DNA of 64,000 nt from assembly GCA_031835245.1 (NCBI GenBank), contig JAVKOQ010000056.1, positions 124,001 through 188,000 of the forward strand, read 5' to 3'. The notes beneath the pieces were generated by a model. It did not search any database. It was not told the origin of the DNA and saw nothing but the letters and a program-made list of their open reading frames with translations. The first letter of the stretch is position 1. Each line of letters begins with the position of its first letter. Shown here in pieces: positions 1-11,660 of the stretch. The DNA comes from Balamuthia mandrillaris (lineage: Eukaryota > Discosea > Longamoebia > Balamuthiidae). The position numbers and the translations under genes were made by a program.

Positions 1-2679
1 ACAGAGAAAATATAAGCTTCTTCCTTGCTGCCTGCGAAGAATGGGGCGTTTCACGGTTCGACAGGTCAGTACAGCCACCTTGAGCCTTACTTGGGGAGAG
101 AAGGAAAGAAAAAGATAGAGTGAAAGAGAAAGAGAGCGAGAGCGAGGAGGGCTGGAGGGAAGGAGAGCCTCTTCATTGCCCTTTATAAGGCTTACATTAC
201 CCCTGACAACCATTTAAAGATTCAGGCTAGAAGACCTTTATGAAGATGAAAATTTTGGTGCCGTGGCGTAAGTGGACCTCTCCTCACACAGACATAACTT
301 TGATATCTAATACTGCTTCTCTCACTGGAAAATAGAAACTGTCTGGAAAGGATTGGGGCCAAGGCCCACCGTGAACATAACTTCATCTTTAGCATTGCTC
401 CAACGGAATATTACAAAACACTCGACCTAACATTTCCAAAAAGCAAAAAGCTTTGGATGACGCGCTGCTTGAGAAAAACCTTTTCGAAACGAAGAGCTAG
501 TTTGGCTGGCTTCAAAATTTCCTTCCCACCAGGGCTGGATTTGAAACCTAATGGCTTTGCTAGCATGCGAGGTTCAAGCCCTGCTCAGAATAGCTTTCGC
601 CATGCAGCATCTCCTTGTACATCTGGAGCAGCGGGTGCAGCCCATTCTCCTCAAACCGGACAGCGCCTTCTTAAATCGACGCTTCACAGTGATAAGCTCT
701 TAGTGGAAGTCGCCTCGCACGGTGCTAGCAATGATAGACGTTTCCCTCAACATTATGAGCTTGAAACTTCCATAAAACGTATTGTGAAGGTACAGTGCCT
801 ATGGCGGGGCAAGCTTGCACGCAAAGAGTACGCAAAGAAAGGTACGCCCGCAAAAAACTTCTCCGCATACGCATGAGCTCATGGAATCCAAACCCTCCAG
901 TTCGAAGGGCCGCCTACCGTGAAAAAGTAGCAAGAGAAATACTGAGCACTGAAAAGACTTACGTGGAAATCTTGTCTAGGCTCATATGTTACTACTTACA
1001 GCCCATTGAAAACTTCCACAAAACAACTCTTCGTTTCGAGGGCATTTTAACTTTGATGAAGAATGCACGCATCATCTTCAGCTTTAACAGCGACTTGCTG
1101 CAATCATTAGATCCCCGCATCCAGGCCTGGTATCCTTGCCAGCAATTGGGTGACATATTTGTCCACGTGGTACATATCTCGACCATTTCCTGTGGAGGGA
1201 CTAGTCATGCAGATGTGCTAACCTTCTTTCCACCCGATTTTCCAACTCTAATGTACTGCATTGGTGGAATGCACAACAGGCGCAGTACCTGCGGCTCTAC
1301 ACGCAGTACGTTCGCGATTATGGACAGGCCCTGAACGACCTTCGAAATGCTAGAAGAGAATCCCCTGAGTTTGCGGAATGGGAAGAGGTGGGTTTTCTCA
1401 TTATTTTGTTTATTGCTTACTGTGGTTTTTTTCCCTCAAGAGAGGTCACCATCTTATTTGAATTATGCCTACGGGGTGTGCCTGCTGCCCCCGATATTTT
1501 GTTGTAATAGGGTATTAAAAACTTGGAAGAGGTAAAGGGGCAAGCCTTAACCACGTTGTTAATACAGCCCATTCAAAGAATCCCGAGGTACCTTCTGCTC
1601 CTGCAAGAGCTGCAGAAGCATACGGAAGAAGACCATGCAGACCATCAAGCCCTTCTCGAAGCGTTGCGGCTGATAACGGAAGTAGCTGCATTCATCGAGA
1701 AAAAGGCGGATGAGTCAGAGAACATAAGCAAAATGATCAGCATTCAGAGCAGATTGCAGGGCAAATACGTAAGTTTTAATCCGTTTTAATCTGTCCGTGG
1801 CTCTGTCCGTTTGTCTTTGTTTATATTGTGTTTCTGCTATGCTCCTGTTTTGTTCGTGTTCTTTGTTAATATCTTGGGGATGCCAAAACAGAGCGTGATA
1901 CAACCAGACAGGAAGCTAATAAAGGAGGGCTACATGGAGGTGTGGTCTAGGCGGAGTCGGAAGCAAAAGAAAAGGGTCATGTTTTTGTTCAACGATATTC
2001 TTCTAGAGACCAAAATTGCTCGAAAGACGAGCAGGGTCCTAACTCCTGTCACTCACCGCACCTCCTCTTCCGCCTCTTCCTCATCCTCATCCACCTCGTC
2101 GCCCTCCACACCATCTTCCTCCTTCTCAACGCCTGGCGGCGGTGGCAGCAGTGGGGGAAGCGGAAGCAGCGGATCTGTTGCTCGGGTATCCATATCCGAT
2201 AACATAAACATGGCTCTTCTCCAATTTGTTGATAGCTATGTGCTAGAACGGTTGACCCCACATTCCCAGCCTGACTTTGGAGGTTGCTATTCCTTCTTTT
2301 ATTGGAACTTCTCCCGCTTCCTCCTTTCTTCCTCTCTCTCTCTCTCTCATGCTACTAACACAATTACATTGGGGTGGCTCACAATGTTTATCTGTGCCTA
2401 TAGGACGAGACAGCACAGAGCACTGCCTCGGCCTTCTTTCAGAGGATGGAGAGACCATACTTAGGATGTACGCCTCCTCCAAGCTTGTTAAACACGAATG
2501 GCTGAGGGAACTGCTTCTGGTCAAGCAACAGCTCGAAGAAACGAAAAAGCGCCGAAATGGTAAGAGTTGTTCCCGTTCCGTTGCAACCATTCTTTCGCTG
2601 TCTTGCTCTCTTGTTGAGGCTGATGTGTTCTCTGATATCCTCAGAGTTGATGCAAAGAAGCCAAAGCGCGGGCCTCTAA
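1..2679 (+). CDS. CH-IQ-DH-PH Rho guanine nucleotide exchange factor (5' partial)
   Basis: Predicted Rho-family GEF, cut by the left window edge. Nine exons join in phase: 1-64, 226-267, 336-841, 901-1169, 1280-1387, 1511-1768, 1892-2282, 2404-2559, 2645-2679. The first exons read as the end of a calponin-homology domain (ISFFLAACEEWGVSRFD, then LEDLYEDENFGAV). An IQ motif follows near 780-840 (VKVQCLWRGKLARKEY), then a DH domain (YREKVAREILSTEKTYVEIL to [18 protein letters not shown]) and a PH domain (LIKEGYMEVWSRR, FLFNDILLETK) split by a Ser/Gly-rich insert at about 2055-2180. The DH core [12 protein letters not shown] is what catalytic GEFs carry. The apparent frame change at 841 is explained by a 59-nt GT-AG intron. 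The stop at 2677-2679 separates it from the next gene on the same strand. Which Rho GTPase it acts on cannot be told. Confidence 0.85.
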
Positions 2680-2835
2680 CTACACCAAACCAGGTGTTTA
2701 CCAGCTGTAGGTGGGCAAGTGGAGGCCTGTGTATACATGAATGAGAGAGGGCTTTTGAGGCAGAGGAAAGGAGAAGGCCAATACAAATCTACCTATCATG
2801 ATAATAATGCTGATTGCGGCCCTAAAAAATTATTA

Positions 2836-2871
2836 GGGGAGGGGAGGGGAGGGAGGGGAGGGGAGGGGAGA
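2836..2871. repeat. G-rich (GGGGA)n tract in intergenic spacer
   Basis: The 380-bp spacer between the RhoGEF stop (2679) and the next ATG (3061) holds a run of GGGGAGGGGAGGG units and a short CTG run at 2993-3008. No ORF with recognisable similarity lies here. The G-tract has quadruplex-forming composition on the plus strand; any role in transcription of the downstream gene is a guess. Confidence 0.7.
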
Positions 2872-3060
2872 CTTTGTCCAGACTTTATCGCAGGGGAAGG
2901 GGAAGGGGGCGAGCGAACCACAACAACCGCACCACCAAAGACAAAAGAAAGGCACACCCTTGCCAACCAACGCCAGATAGGGAAGGGGAGTTGCTGCTGC
3001 TGCTGCTGACAGTGCGGGGTGGCTGCACCACCAGGCGATAGAACCCTGTTGGCCAACAAC

Positions 3061-6000
3061 ATGGAAGAAGAAGAAGAGGAGCTAACACACCCACTCTCTC
3101 CTCCACAGGAAGCAGTGGCAGAGGAGGAGGAGGAAGAGGAGGAGGAGGACGGCTACACAGAGGAGGAGGAAGAGGAAGATAACCTGTTGGGAGGGGAGTT
3201 CCTGCAAGAGTCTCCAGAATTTGATTTCCTGGGGGCCTTTCGCCAAACGTTACACCAACTAAGTACGTAGCGCTGATGTGGGTGCTTGCCTTTTTGTTCC
3301 ATAATAAAACTAACTCCAGTGGGGGGTACTTCACCAGAACTAGACAAAGGAGAGAGTGGCGAGAAGGGGCAGTGTTCGTCATGGCAGGCGGAGCAGCTAC
3401 AACAACTGGAAGAGGTCTTTCAATGCGTGGAACAGAGAGAACATGATTTTAGAACGGCTGCTGAGATCGGCCAGATGCTTGTTGAAAAGAATCAACAATT
3501 GATGCTGGAGGTTGAGAGGCTAGACAGTGAGTGGGAGCAAAAGGTATTTTATTCTCCTCTTCTCTGCTTGCTGCTTCTCTTCCTTGTTGCTGCTGCCCAA
3601 CTTGCCATTGAATTGAATTCCCGCGTTATGTGATAGTTGAGAGAGCAGCAGGAGAGTACAGAAGACCTTCTAGATAGCTTGGAGGAGCTGGAAGCTGAAA
3701 ACCAGCACCTAAAGGCTCTCTTTGCGGAGGCAGAGGACACAGCAGATGAGCTGCGCTTGGTTTGCTTCTCTCTTCGTTTGCAAAATTCTTTTATCACCGC
3801 TTCCAACCGGTTAAGCAGAATTACTAATGTAGCGTCTGGTGACTGCTTTCTTCCCCCTGCTGTTGTGGTAGAAAGTGGAATTGCTGCAGAACGAGAAGCA
3901 AATGGCAGCTGAAACGCAGATGAACTACTCCGAGTCTGTCGACGAGTTAAAAGAGCGTATACGCGCCTTGAAACTTGAAGCTAAGGTCAATTCTGCTTAC
4001 AAAGAGAAGACAAGACAGCTTCTTAAAGAGGTATATAGCATCTTGGACAGATATACGTAACTTAAGCTTATCCATCCCGTGTTCGCAAAATACCAATAGG
4101 TTGAAAGCTTAAAGAAAGACTTAGAAGAAGAAAGAAAGGTCAGCACCAACCTTGCCAAACAAAAAGCAGCATTACATAAAGACCTCGTTGTGCTAAAAGA
4201 GACAGCCAGTACGGACCAGATGCTGGAAGAGAAAGTCAAGTTATTAGAAGAGGAACTCAAATCTGCAAAAGCTTTGAAGCAAACTAACCAAATACTATTG
4301 GCCAAAGTCAAGCAGGTTGCTGCCACGCCCTCCTCTAATTCCTTTTATCTAACATGCACATTTTTTTATTTGGTTCATAGATTAAAAAAGAGAAAGAAGA
4401 GCTCGACAACCTCATGAAAGAAAACGAAAATCTGACAGAAGCTGTTAACTCGTTGATGAAAGCCAACAAACATTTCCGACAACAACAAGAAGAGGACAAG
4501 GCCCTCCTTGAAGAAGCTAACAATAAAATCAAGGACTTACTCAGGACACTGGAGGAGTATGTATTTCATTACCTCATTCTCTAGCCTTTGCACTATTTTG
4601 TTTATGGTGTATATTATGGCGTTTAGTGCGGTTTTGTTGACTGAACTTTGTGTTTTCTGCAGGCAGCGAGCCTATCAGGGAGAACGCCTCCCTCTAGCAC
4701 AGGTTAGCAATGTTCCCAACCTTCTGCTTTGCCTTATTTTACTCATACCGCTTATGTAGTCGGTTTCTCTTTTCGAGGAACTAGAGAAACGAGTAACCAG
4801 CATGTTAACCTTGGCCTCAGCCAAGCCTATTGCAGCTGACAAGGGGGAGGGAGGGCCCCCTTCCGGTGATTCTCATGAAGCTCTTCGCATCATTCTCGAC
4901 GCCGAAGTTCAAAGAAGGGTGGAAGCCATCCTCGCCGCTCACCAAAAAAAGGATACTGTTCGTAATGGCAGCATCGATGAGAGCAGAGTTTTCCCAGAGC
5001 AAGAATCAGCGACAGGAGTTGCTCCATCAGCTGACAGCTACCATCAGAAACATGACCATAATCAGAACACGCCGAACCCACCCCCAACGTATGCGGTTCG
5101 CAGCGGTAGCAGTCGTTCCTGGAAAAGGCGGAGTGTGGTGATGGAGCCAGCAGCCTCGCTTACCCGTGAGGAGAGGAAAAGACGATGGGACATCAGGAGA
5201 CAAAGTTTGCAAGTCCCACTGCCGCAACCATTTGCCACTAGCGTACTTAGTGGCAACGGGATAGGCAACCAAGCAGTACCAACTTCATCAGCCCTTACTC
5301 CGTCCTCTCTCAGCAGTAACAACAAACGAAGTCGTGTTTCTAGGACCATATTCCGACCGTCTTTCGAAGAGAAAAGTAAGCTACTAGACCAACAGCCATG
5401 TTCGCCACAATCACCGGAACTAGTCGCCACGCAGTACGAGGAACCAAATGTTAAGCCACAGCCCCGCCAGATAAATCAGACTATTCCGCTTTCAGGAACC
5501 AACAGTGAAATCTTGCAAGGCGAGAGCTACATAAAAAACGAAGATACAGTGCAAGGTACCTCCTCTGATGTACCCAAAAGGACGCGATCCATTTCTGTGC
5601 CTCCTCAACTAGCTGGCACCGAAGACAGCAAACAACATCAACCAAAACAAGCTCCAGCCCCACGAAACATTACGGCAATCACTGCTACACCTTCTCCTGT
5701 TCTTATCTTCCAAAGAATAGCAAAGATAGAAAACTTGGACATATCGTCTCCAGACCTTCTTAGGCGAGATACACCTTCTAATCGGAATGACGCTCATCCT
5801 AGACGAACACGACACCTCTCCATGTTGTTCCAAGGACCTCCAAATGCACACTTATTTCAAACTTCCAAAGCACTCCCAAGTTCTCCTCTTTCTTCTGCTC
5901 AGAGGTTCAGCGAATCGTCGGCTGAGGACCACCCCACTTCTTCTTCTTCAGCATTGCCAGACTCTGCCCCCACTACCCCACAAACTTACCCTTGTGTTGC

Positions 6001-7258
6001 TGGGCCTTCTTCCTCTGCCTTTGGTTTGTCTCCCCCCTCCTCATCTCGGAGCCCTTCCCCTCCACTATCTTCATTTACCCCACTCCATCCCTCACCGCCC
6101 CAACGCCACTATCCACCACTTTTGGAGCTACATGACCCTCGGCAGGACGAAACTAAGAAAAAGCAGCTGCAAATACTATCCTCTGCCTTCCTCTTGGAGT
6201 GTTACCTACACAAACTAGAGTTGCTTTGCATGCATGGCGCAGACTCCGAATTCCACCACCAAGCATCTGCTTTCAATCAAGCAATAATGGAAGGCCAACC
6301 TCAACGACAAAGCTTTTTGAAAGTAGTTTCTAGTCATACTGCACAACACGTGGAGCTGTGTTTGGGGCTTGCGCGTGCAACCTTTGAGGGCGAGCCTCTC
6401 ACAGAGATTGTCAACGAGGTTGATCTACTTCATCCACTCTGCACTCCGCTTGGCATGGAAAATGCCCTTCAAGCATCTCCCAACAATCCTTCCGTTGTAA
6501 TTCAAACTTGGAGTACCACAAACCAACACCTCATGACCATGCTTTTGCCTCAGCTTTCATTGCCCGTAGAACCTCCTGCCACACTTCAGGTGGTCAGGAA
6601 TCAATCTCTGTTGGTAGAAAACGAATACCAAGAAGAACCAAAGATAGAGCAAGATGATGAGAAAGGACAAGAAAGCGAAAAAGAAAGAAGAGAAGAGCCT
6701 AAACCAGGACAACGAGAAAAGGATGAGCAAAAAACGATAGAACAAAAAGCAAACAAGGAAGGTAAAGAAAAAGATGTGATCAAGATCCCCTTGCAAGATA
6801 GAAACAGAGAAGCTACACAAGAGCAGCTACTACGCCACTGGGAACAAGAAGAAAAGAAGCACATCAAACTGATCACCAAGTTGCGAGAAAAGCTTAACGA
6901 TGCAAATCTGGCCATTATGAACAAAACTATGCAAAGTGTGCTTTCTTTTTCGGAGCTGGTACAGCTTAGTAATGCCCTTATCAACAGCATTCTCAAGGAA
7001 GCTAAACGACTCTTCAAGTTGCCAGGCCTTCGTAATCCTTCCTTGGTGTGCTTGAGCATTGATCTGCTGATGGAAGTGGGACTGCTCATGCTACGCTGCA
7101 ATGATTTCAGTGAAGCCATCAATCAACCAACTCTAGACAAACTTGCTGCCTTTCAGCAACGGTTTGCTCAGGATGACAAGGAACAAATGGACTCTAAGCA
7201 AACTGAAGGTCGCTCCAAGCTCAGTCTTTTTATATCGTCAGTCTTTGGCAATAAGTAG
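3061..7258 (+). CDS. Long coiled-coil protein with HAP1/TRAK-type CC1 box (candidate dynein/kinesin cargo adaptor)
   Basis: About 1212 residues from eight in-phase exons: 3061-3262, 3320-3543, 3637-3759, 3872-4030, 4100-4315, 4381-4560, 4667-4702, 4760-7258. An acidic N-terminus (runs of Glu at residues ~17-45) is followed by several hundred residues of heptad-rich coiled coil. In the first coiled coil, TAAEIGQMLVEKNQQLMLEV resembles the AAxxG 'CC1 box' region of HAP1, TRAK/Milton, BICD and Spindly, which in animals binds dynein light intermediate chain. EESTEDLL-like spacing then 'LEELEAENQHLKALF' also fits the HAP1 N-terminal family. The ~830-residue last exon is Ser/Pro/Gln-rich, with a basic/acidic KE segment near 6600-6800 and a helical C-terminus. 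The start is the first ATG in frame. It could also be an unrelated coiled-coil protein; the adaptor call is inference from the box. Confidence 0.7.
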
Positions 7259-7358
7259 TATTTAAACCTGTAAGTAATAAATAATACCTGCCTATTCGCC
7301 TTGCCTATATCGCTCTATCTTTCTTTTTCCCTCTCTTCTCTTGCTTGGGTTTTTGGCG

Positions 7359-7362
<4 letters not shown>

Positions 7363-7397
<35 letters not shown>
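7363..7397. repeat. (TC)n microsatellite
   Basis: Uninterrupted CT dinucleotides in the region 3' of the coiled-coil gene. Similar tracts occur near 8287-8309 (as GA, inside the last intron of the next gene), 33177-33247, 36980-37045, 41836-41880, 46500-46527 and 59100-59130, so this is a genome-wide habit rather than a local signal. Confidence 0.9.
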
Positions 7398-7401
<4 letters not shown>

Positions 7402-8029
7402 CCGGAAAATGAGGACATCGGCCGATATCTGGTCGGCTGACAACGGCTGATATGGTTTCTGACAAGTTTGATGTCAGAAAACAGATATGAGCAGACCTCC
7501 TTTGATATCAAGGAAACTGCTCCATATGGTAAGCAGACGACCTTTCTTCTGTTTACCATTTGTGTGTGGTGTTGGTAAAAAAAGTCGAAAAATAAAAGTA
7601 TGCCTGTGCACCCCGTTTCATCCTGCCGGTTAAAGGTGGCACCTTTACAAGCAAAAGAAAGATTTTTTGTTCGGTTTGTGCACGAACTCAGCACACGAAG
7701 CTCTCTTGTCCACAAAAAATAGTTACGGAGAAGAGGCTGCTCTTAGCAGAGAAACCCGCATAAAACTGTAGCACCGCAGGAGAAGACAAAACCAAGATAA
7801 CACATCACGTGTTCCCCTTTGTCTCAGTGGGAAAATACACGACCCCTCAATACTTGTGTCCATCCTGCGGCACTACAGCAGAAAACAGCGTCTTAAGCAT
7901 AATATCAGGACGACACGATACTGGACTGATATCCATCCAACATCAGCCAGTTATTGATATCAGAACGATATCCTCATACCTCTGCTGACCTCCAACTATA
8001 TCAATCGACGTCATGGATTTCCGGTGGTG
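7397..8029. mobile_element. Non-autonomous TIR element (MITE-like), no coding capacity
   Basis: The ends carry a perfect 12-bp inverted repeat, CACCACCGGAAA at 7397-7408 and its complement at 8018-8029. Inside are at least seven GATAT/GATATC motifs clustered toward the two ends (around 7422, 7451, 7488, 7502, 7927, 7955, 7966). No transposase-like ORF is present. A clear target-site duplication is not visible, partly because the left flank is a CT repeat. A separate palindromic unit lies inside it at 7766-7878. Confidence 0.45.
7766..7878. repeat. 113-bp unit with 16-bp inverted ends; related copy at 38043-38151
   Basis: CTGTAGCACCGCAGGA at the left pairs with TCCTGCGGCACTACAG at the right with one mismatch. 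The interior (TTTGTCTCAGTGGG, then CCTCAATACTTGTGTCCA) recurs at 38043-38151, where the right end is well kept (CCTGCGGCGCTACAG) and the left end is degraded. A lone CCTGCGGCGCTACAG also occurs near 45218-45233. It may be a tiny MITE or a structured RNA; the sequence alone does not decide. Confidence 0.5.
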
Positions 8030-8188
8030 TCCTTCTCACGTGGACTTAACAGCCGGATGTCTAAACATGGTTTATGGCCAACAAACGAACAAATAGTACA
8101 AGTACGACAAGAAAAGAGCAAAAAAGCCATGATTGGTGGAGATGAAGGTGTGGTGTTAGTGCTTCTGGTGTTGGTTGCTCCAATCCCT

Positions 8189-8283
8189 CTATTTTCTGTT
8201 GGCCTTTTTGAGCGTGACGAGAATCTCTTTGAAGGTTGGTCTGTTTGCCATAAAACCATTGAGCAAGAACGGGAAAGCGCGTA

Positions 8284-8314
<31 letters not shown>

Positions 8315-11286
8315 CCTTTCTGCTGGGTTCACTTTAAAACAGGAGGTGATAACATGCTGCAAGACCGGTGGGGCATCCTCAGGAATGGCCAACGTTTGTC
8401 CTAGGGACAAAATGAGGAGAGAGTTAACCCGGTAGGCCATCAAGCTGGTTGTGAACCGTACGTACCCTCTTCAACAAGGGCAAGAACAGCTTCTTGAGGA
8501 GACAACTCGGGGTGGGGTTCAGTCCCTTTGGTCAGCATTTCCCACAAACACACGCCGTAGCCTGGGGCAATTGCAAGCACAGTCAGAGGAAGAGGCGGGG
8601 GAGGGAGGGAGGGATGGGCATCCATGCATGTGATGGTGTTCAAAATGAAAACCATCACATCACAACGCAAAAAAAACTTGCTCCCCCCAAAACAAAGGAG
8701 AAGGAAGAAAGAAGAACAAAAGACAAAAAGGGTGGGGAGGGGGGTGGGGGGTTTAAACACGCACTCCACACATCAGTCTTTTCAGAGTATTGGCGCTCAG
8801 TGAAACATTCAGGGGCCATCCACTTGAGCGGGCCTAGCTCAGTGGAGGAAGAGCCAGAAGACTCCGCCTCGTCTTCCAAGCCCTTCTTTGCCAGGCCAAA
8901 GTCTGTTTCGAGGAGGGTGCTTGGTTAACAACAGCTGGTGCCCAAGGTTCGTAACAGGGAGGGAAGTGCACATAACACACCCGAAACTTTGATGACCAAG
9001 TTGGCTGTTAGTAGGAGATTTCTTGCTGCAAGATCGCGATGAACAATGCCTTCTTGGTGAAGGTGGTGCATTCCGGCAGCTATCTCTTTGGCCCAGCGAA
9101 TGAGGGTGGCTTCGTCCTCTGCCAACTCTTCTCCTTCCTTTGAGCGCAAGAAGGAGGCCAGATCGCCTTTGCCCATGAACTCGGTCACGCAGTACAGGTT
9201 AGTTTCGTTGGAAGCGACTCCACGCAGTTGCAGCACGTTTGCGTGTGGACGCAGATTTCTAGTAATATTGCAACCACGGTTTAGAACAGGCAGTGCCGCG
9301 GGATGGACAAGAGGTAGCTTACTTCATTATCTGTATTTCTGATTTGAAATCCTCCATCTCGGCGCCCGTTGTGATGCCCAGCACCTGCTTGATGGCCACG
9401 GGGCTTTCTCTCCAAGTTCCTTTCCACACAATGCCAAAGGCGCTGTGCCAAGTACCCAGCTAAGCAAAGAGAGGAGCAAAGAGAGAGGTGCGGAAAGCTT
9501 ACCCTCTTCCAAGCTCATTGCCAAAGTCTAACTCTTCAAAAGGAATTTCCCAAGAGAACTTCACCTCCTTCTTGTCCCTCTTGCCTGATTTTTTGGATGT
9601 GCCACGCTTCATCGTGTACTCCACAGGACCTGTTTCCACATCGGCAATTGCGTCCCTGCCGGAAGCATGCTTCTTTCTGTAAATAATCACGGCCGCAATG
9701 GCGATAACCACTAGCAGCAGCAAACAGAACAAACCAACACCGAGTCCAACGCCCAATCCTACAGCATTGGAGTCTCTGTCCTCTTCTTCTGCTCTGGTTT
9801 GCTCTTCAGCTTGCAGCTGATAAAGGGTGCTACCGGTTTCGTCCAGACAGAGGATAGAGGACCAGGACGGCAATGCTAAGGTAAAGACTTTTGAGCTGTG
9901 AGGAGCAAGATCCGTCAAGCACTCCACTGTTGCTCCGGTACTGTTGTCAACTGCTGAGGAGAGCCAGCATTCTGCAGGTAGGGTTAGCTGGGCGGTGCTT
10001 TGAGAAGCCGGAAGAGACCAAGAGCATCCTGTCTTAAGAGAAGAACTCTTTCCGCCGTTTGAAAGTTCAACTCGCCACGACGTCTCTTCCATCACTTGCC
10101 GTCTTGTTTCCTTTGCTTCTGCAGACACTTCTAATTTGTGAGACCAACCACGTTAACGAGAAGCAACATCCATGGCGGTGGGAAGGAAAGGCTACATGCC
10201 TGTAACAGTTACGTTAACTTGAATGTCTAGCTCCCCCATAGGAACAACATATTGCAAGTGCTGGTCAACCGCCTCAAAGCGCACTGTACAATTCTCCACA
10301 GAGATGGTGAGATTACCCCTTGCCCATGGATTAGTTCTTAGAGAAGCTGAAGAAAACAAAGAAGCTTCGGTCAAGTTGGTCAGCCATGGTGTCTTTGTCA
10401 GTTGTCATCTCGTCGTCCCATCTACATACCATTCTCTTGTGGCTGAAGCAAATGCGCCACATTGCCACAACGAAGGGTGTTATCTTTCACGGTCGAACAG
10501 GAACTGTTGCCAGCCTCCGTTACCTCGATCCAAGAGGCAGCCTCTTCGGGATGAATTACAACGTCGCAAGTCACTTCCTTTGCGTTGGAGGGTCCTTCGT
10601 TAGTGATCTGGCCATCACTAATGGAAAGTATAGTATCTCCGGGAGTATATTTTGTAGCTTCTTTCACCCCAGCCTGCACCGTTCCTTGAAGATAGGAGAG
10701 GGGCGGCGCGATCTCCAACGTTAAATATTCCTCGTCTTGCAGGCACTGCACGTTCAGGAACATTCCACCAATAACTGAGAGAAGCCAAGGGTTACTGTGG
10801 GGCAACACTGAAGGAAAAATGAGAAGAGATACTTACTGACGAGTCTAGCCCCATTGAAGTCATACGTCATGTTCAAGGACTCTTCCTCGAAAGAAGGGTC
10901 CAACATCCAGTCAAGGTAGACCATGGACTTATTAAATCCTCCAGCGGCTGCTGAACAATAAACGGCTTGGTACTGGTTGGTACCCGGCTCACAGCTCCAC
11001 AGGGGATCTGACTGGTTTGCTATGTAGTGGAGGGTTAATTTTGGGTTGTGAAGGACGCGAGAAGGGTCACACCATAGTACAGGTAGGTCATATTGTTTGG
11101 AACCCACCACAACCAAACTTCTTCGCAGGCTGAAGTAACGGATTGTATGGTTGAGAAGACCTGACCAGGGCGAATGCCATCTGCCGGGTCGGTCACCACA
11201 TAGTCAAAGTAGGACAGAGCAAAGCTCTGCCCAGCGATCAACAATAGAAAGTAAACAGCTGCAGCTGACACCGGTGACCACATCAT
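8189..11286 (-). CDS. Single-pass receptor tyrosine kinase A
   Basis: 761 residues from eleven exons (11286-11073, 11019-10837, 10774-10430, 10346-10200, 10130-9503, 9442-9323, 9258-8981, 8902-8765, 8561-8466, 8400-8316, 8240-8189). A signal peptide (MMWSPVSAAAVYFLLLIAGQ) leads a beta-rich, N-glycosylation-rich ectodomain; the transmembrane helix is VGLFCLLLLVVIAIAAVII. The kinase starts at FSWEIPFEELDFGNELGRGA; it has the glycine loop GRGAFGIV, VAIK lysine, HRDLAARNLLL loop, DFGLAK and the tyrosine-kinase P+1 motif PLKWMAPE. All catalytic residues are present, so it is probably active at the plasma membrane; the ligand is unknown. The activation loop has no tyrosine. One intron (10131-10199) appears to use a GC donor. 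It is a diverged paralogue of the next gene, which it faces. Confidence 0.88.
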
Positions 11287-11660
11287 GATGTGTTGCGCTA
11301 TGGAAGGTATTATAACGACACGCTTGATGGCTTGGTTTTGACGGTGAAACGAAAGAGGGAAATGCAGTGAAGTGGAGCAGAGAACTCGCCATGTTCTCAG
11401 CGGACCACTTTTATTTCCAATTTAAATGAGGGCACAGCGATTGGTTGCTCTGGGTTTAATACCAATGGTAGGAGGGTTGCTCATTGGTGCTTCTAAAGTT
11501 ACTGCATTATTACGTCGCACATTTCTTGGTTTTTGGAAAGCAGATGATAACAACGAGCATGGAAAGAAAGGAAAAAGTCCAAAGGCGTTTTGCTTCTCAT
11601 GTTTGTTTTAAAAGTAAGTCTATGTTAAGAGAAGTTGTGAGGTAAATCAAAGGGAGAAAA
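11287..11660. promoter_or_regulatory. Shared bidirectional promoter region of the two receptor kinases
   Basis: 374 bp between the two divergent start codons. It has no ORF continuing either gene. A GAGGGCACAGCGATTGGTTG stretch near 11427 contains an ATTGG (inverted CCAAT) box. Co-regulation of the pair is inferred from the geometry only. Confidence 0.4.

Noticed and set aside
795-876. Frameshift in the first RhoGEF gene after the IQ motif
   Set aside because: A 59-nt GT-AG intron (842-900) joins the two frames in correct phase, so no frameshift is needed.
2645-3110. One fused gene running from the RhoGEF into the coiled-coil protein
   Set aside because: The RhoGEF frame stops at 2677-2679 after a well-supported exon, and no splice path around it into 3061 is evident.
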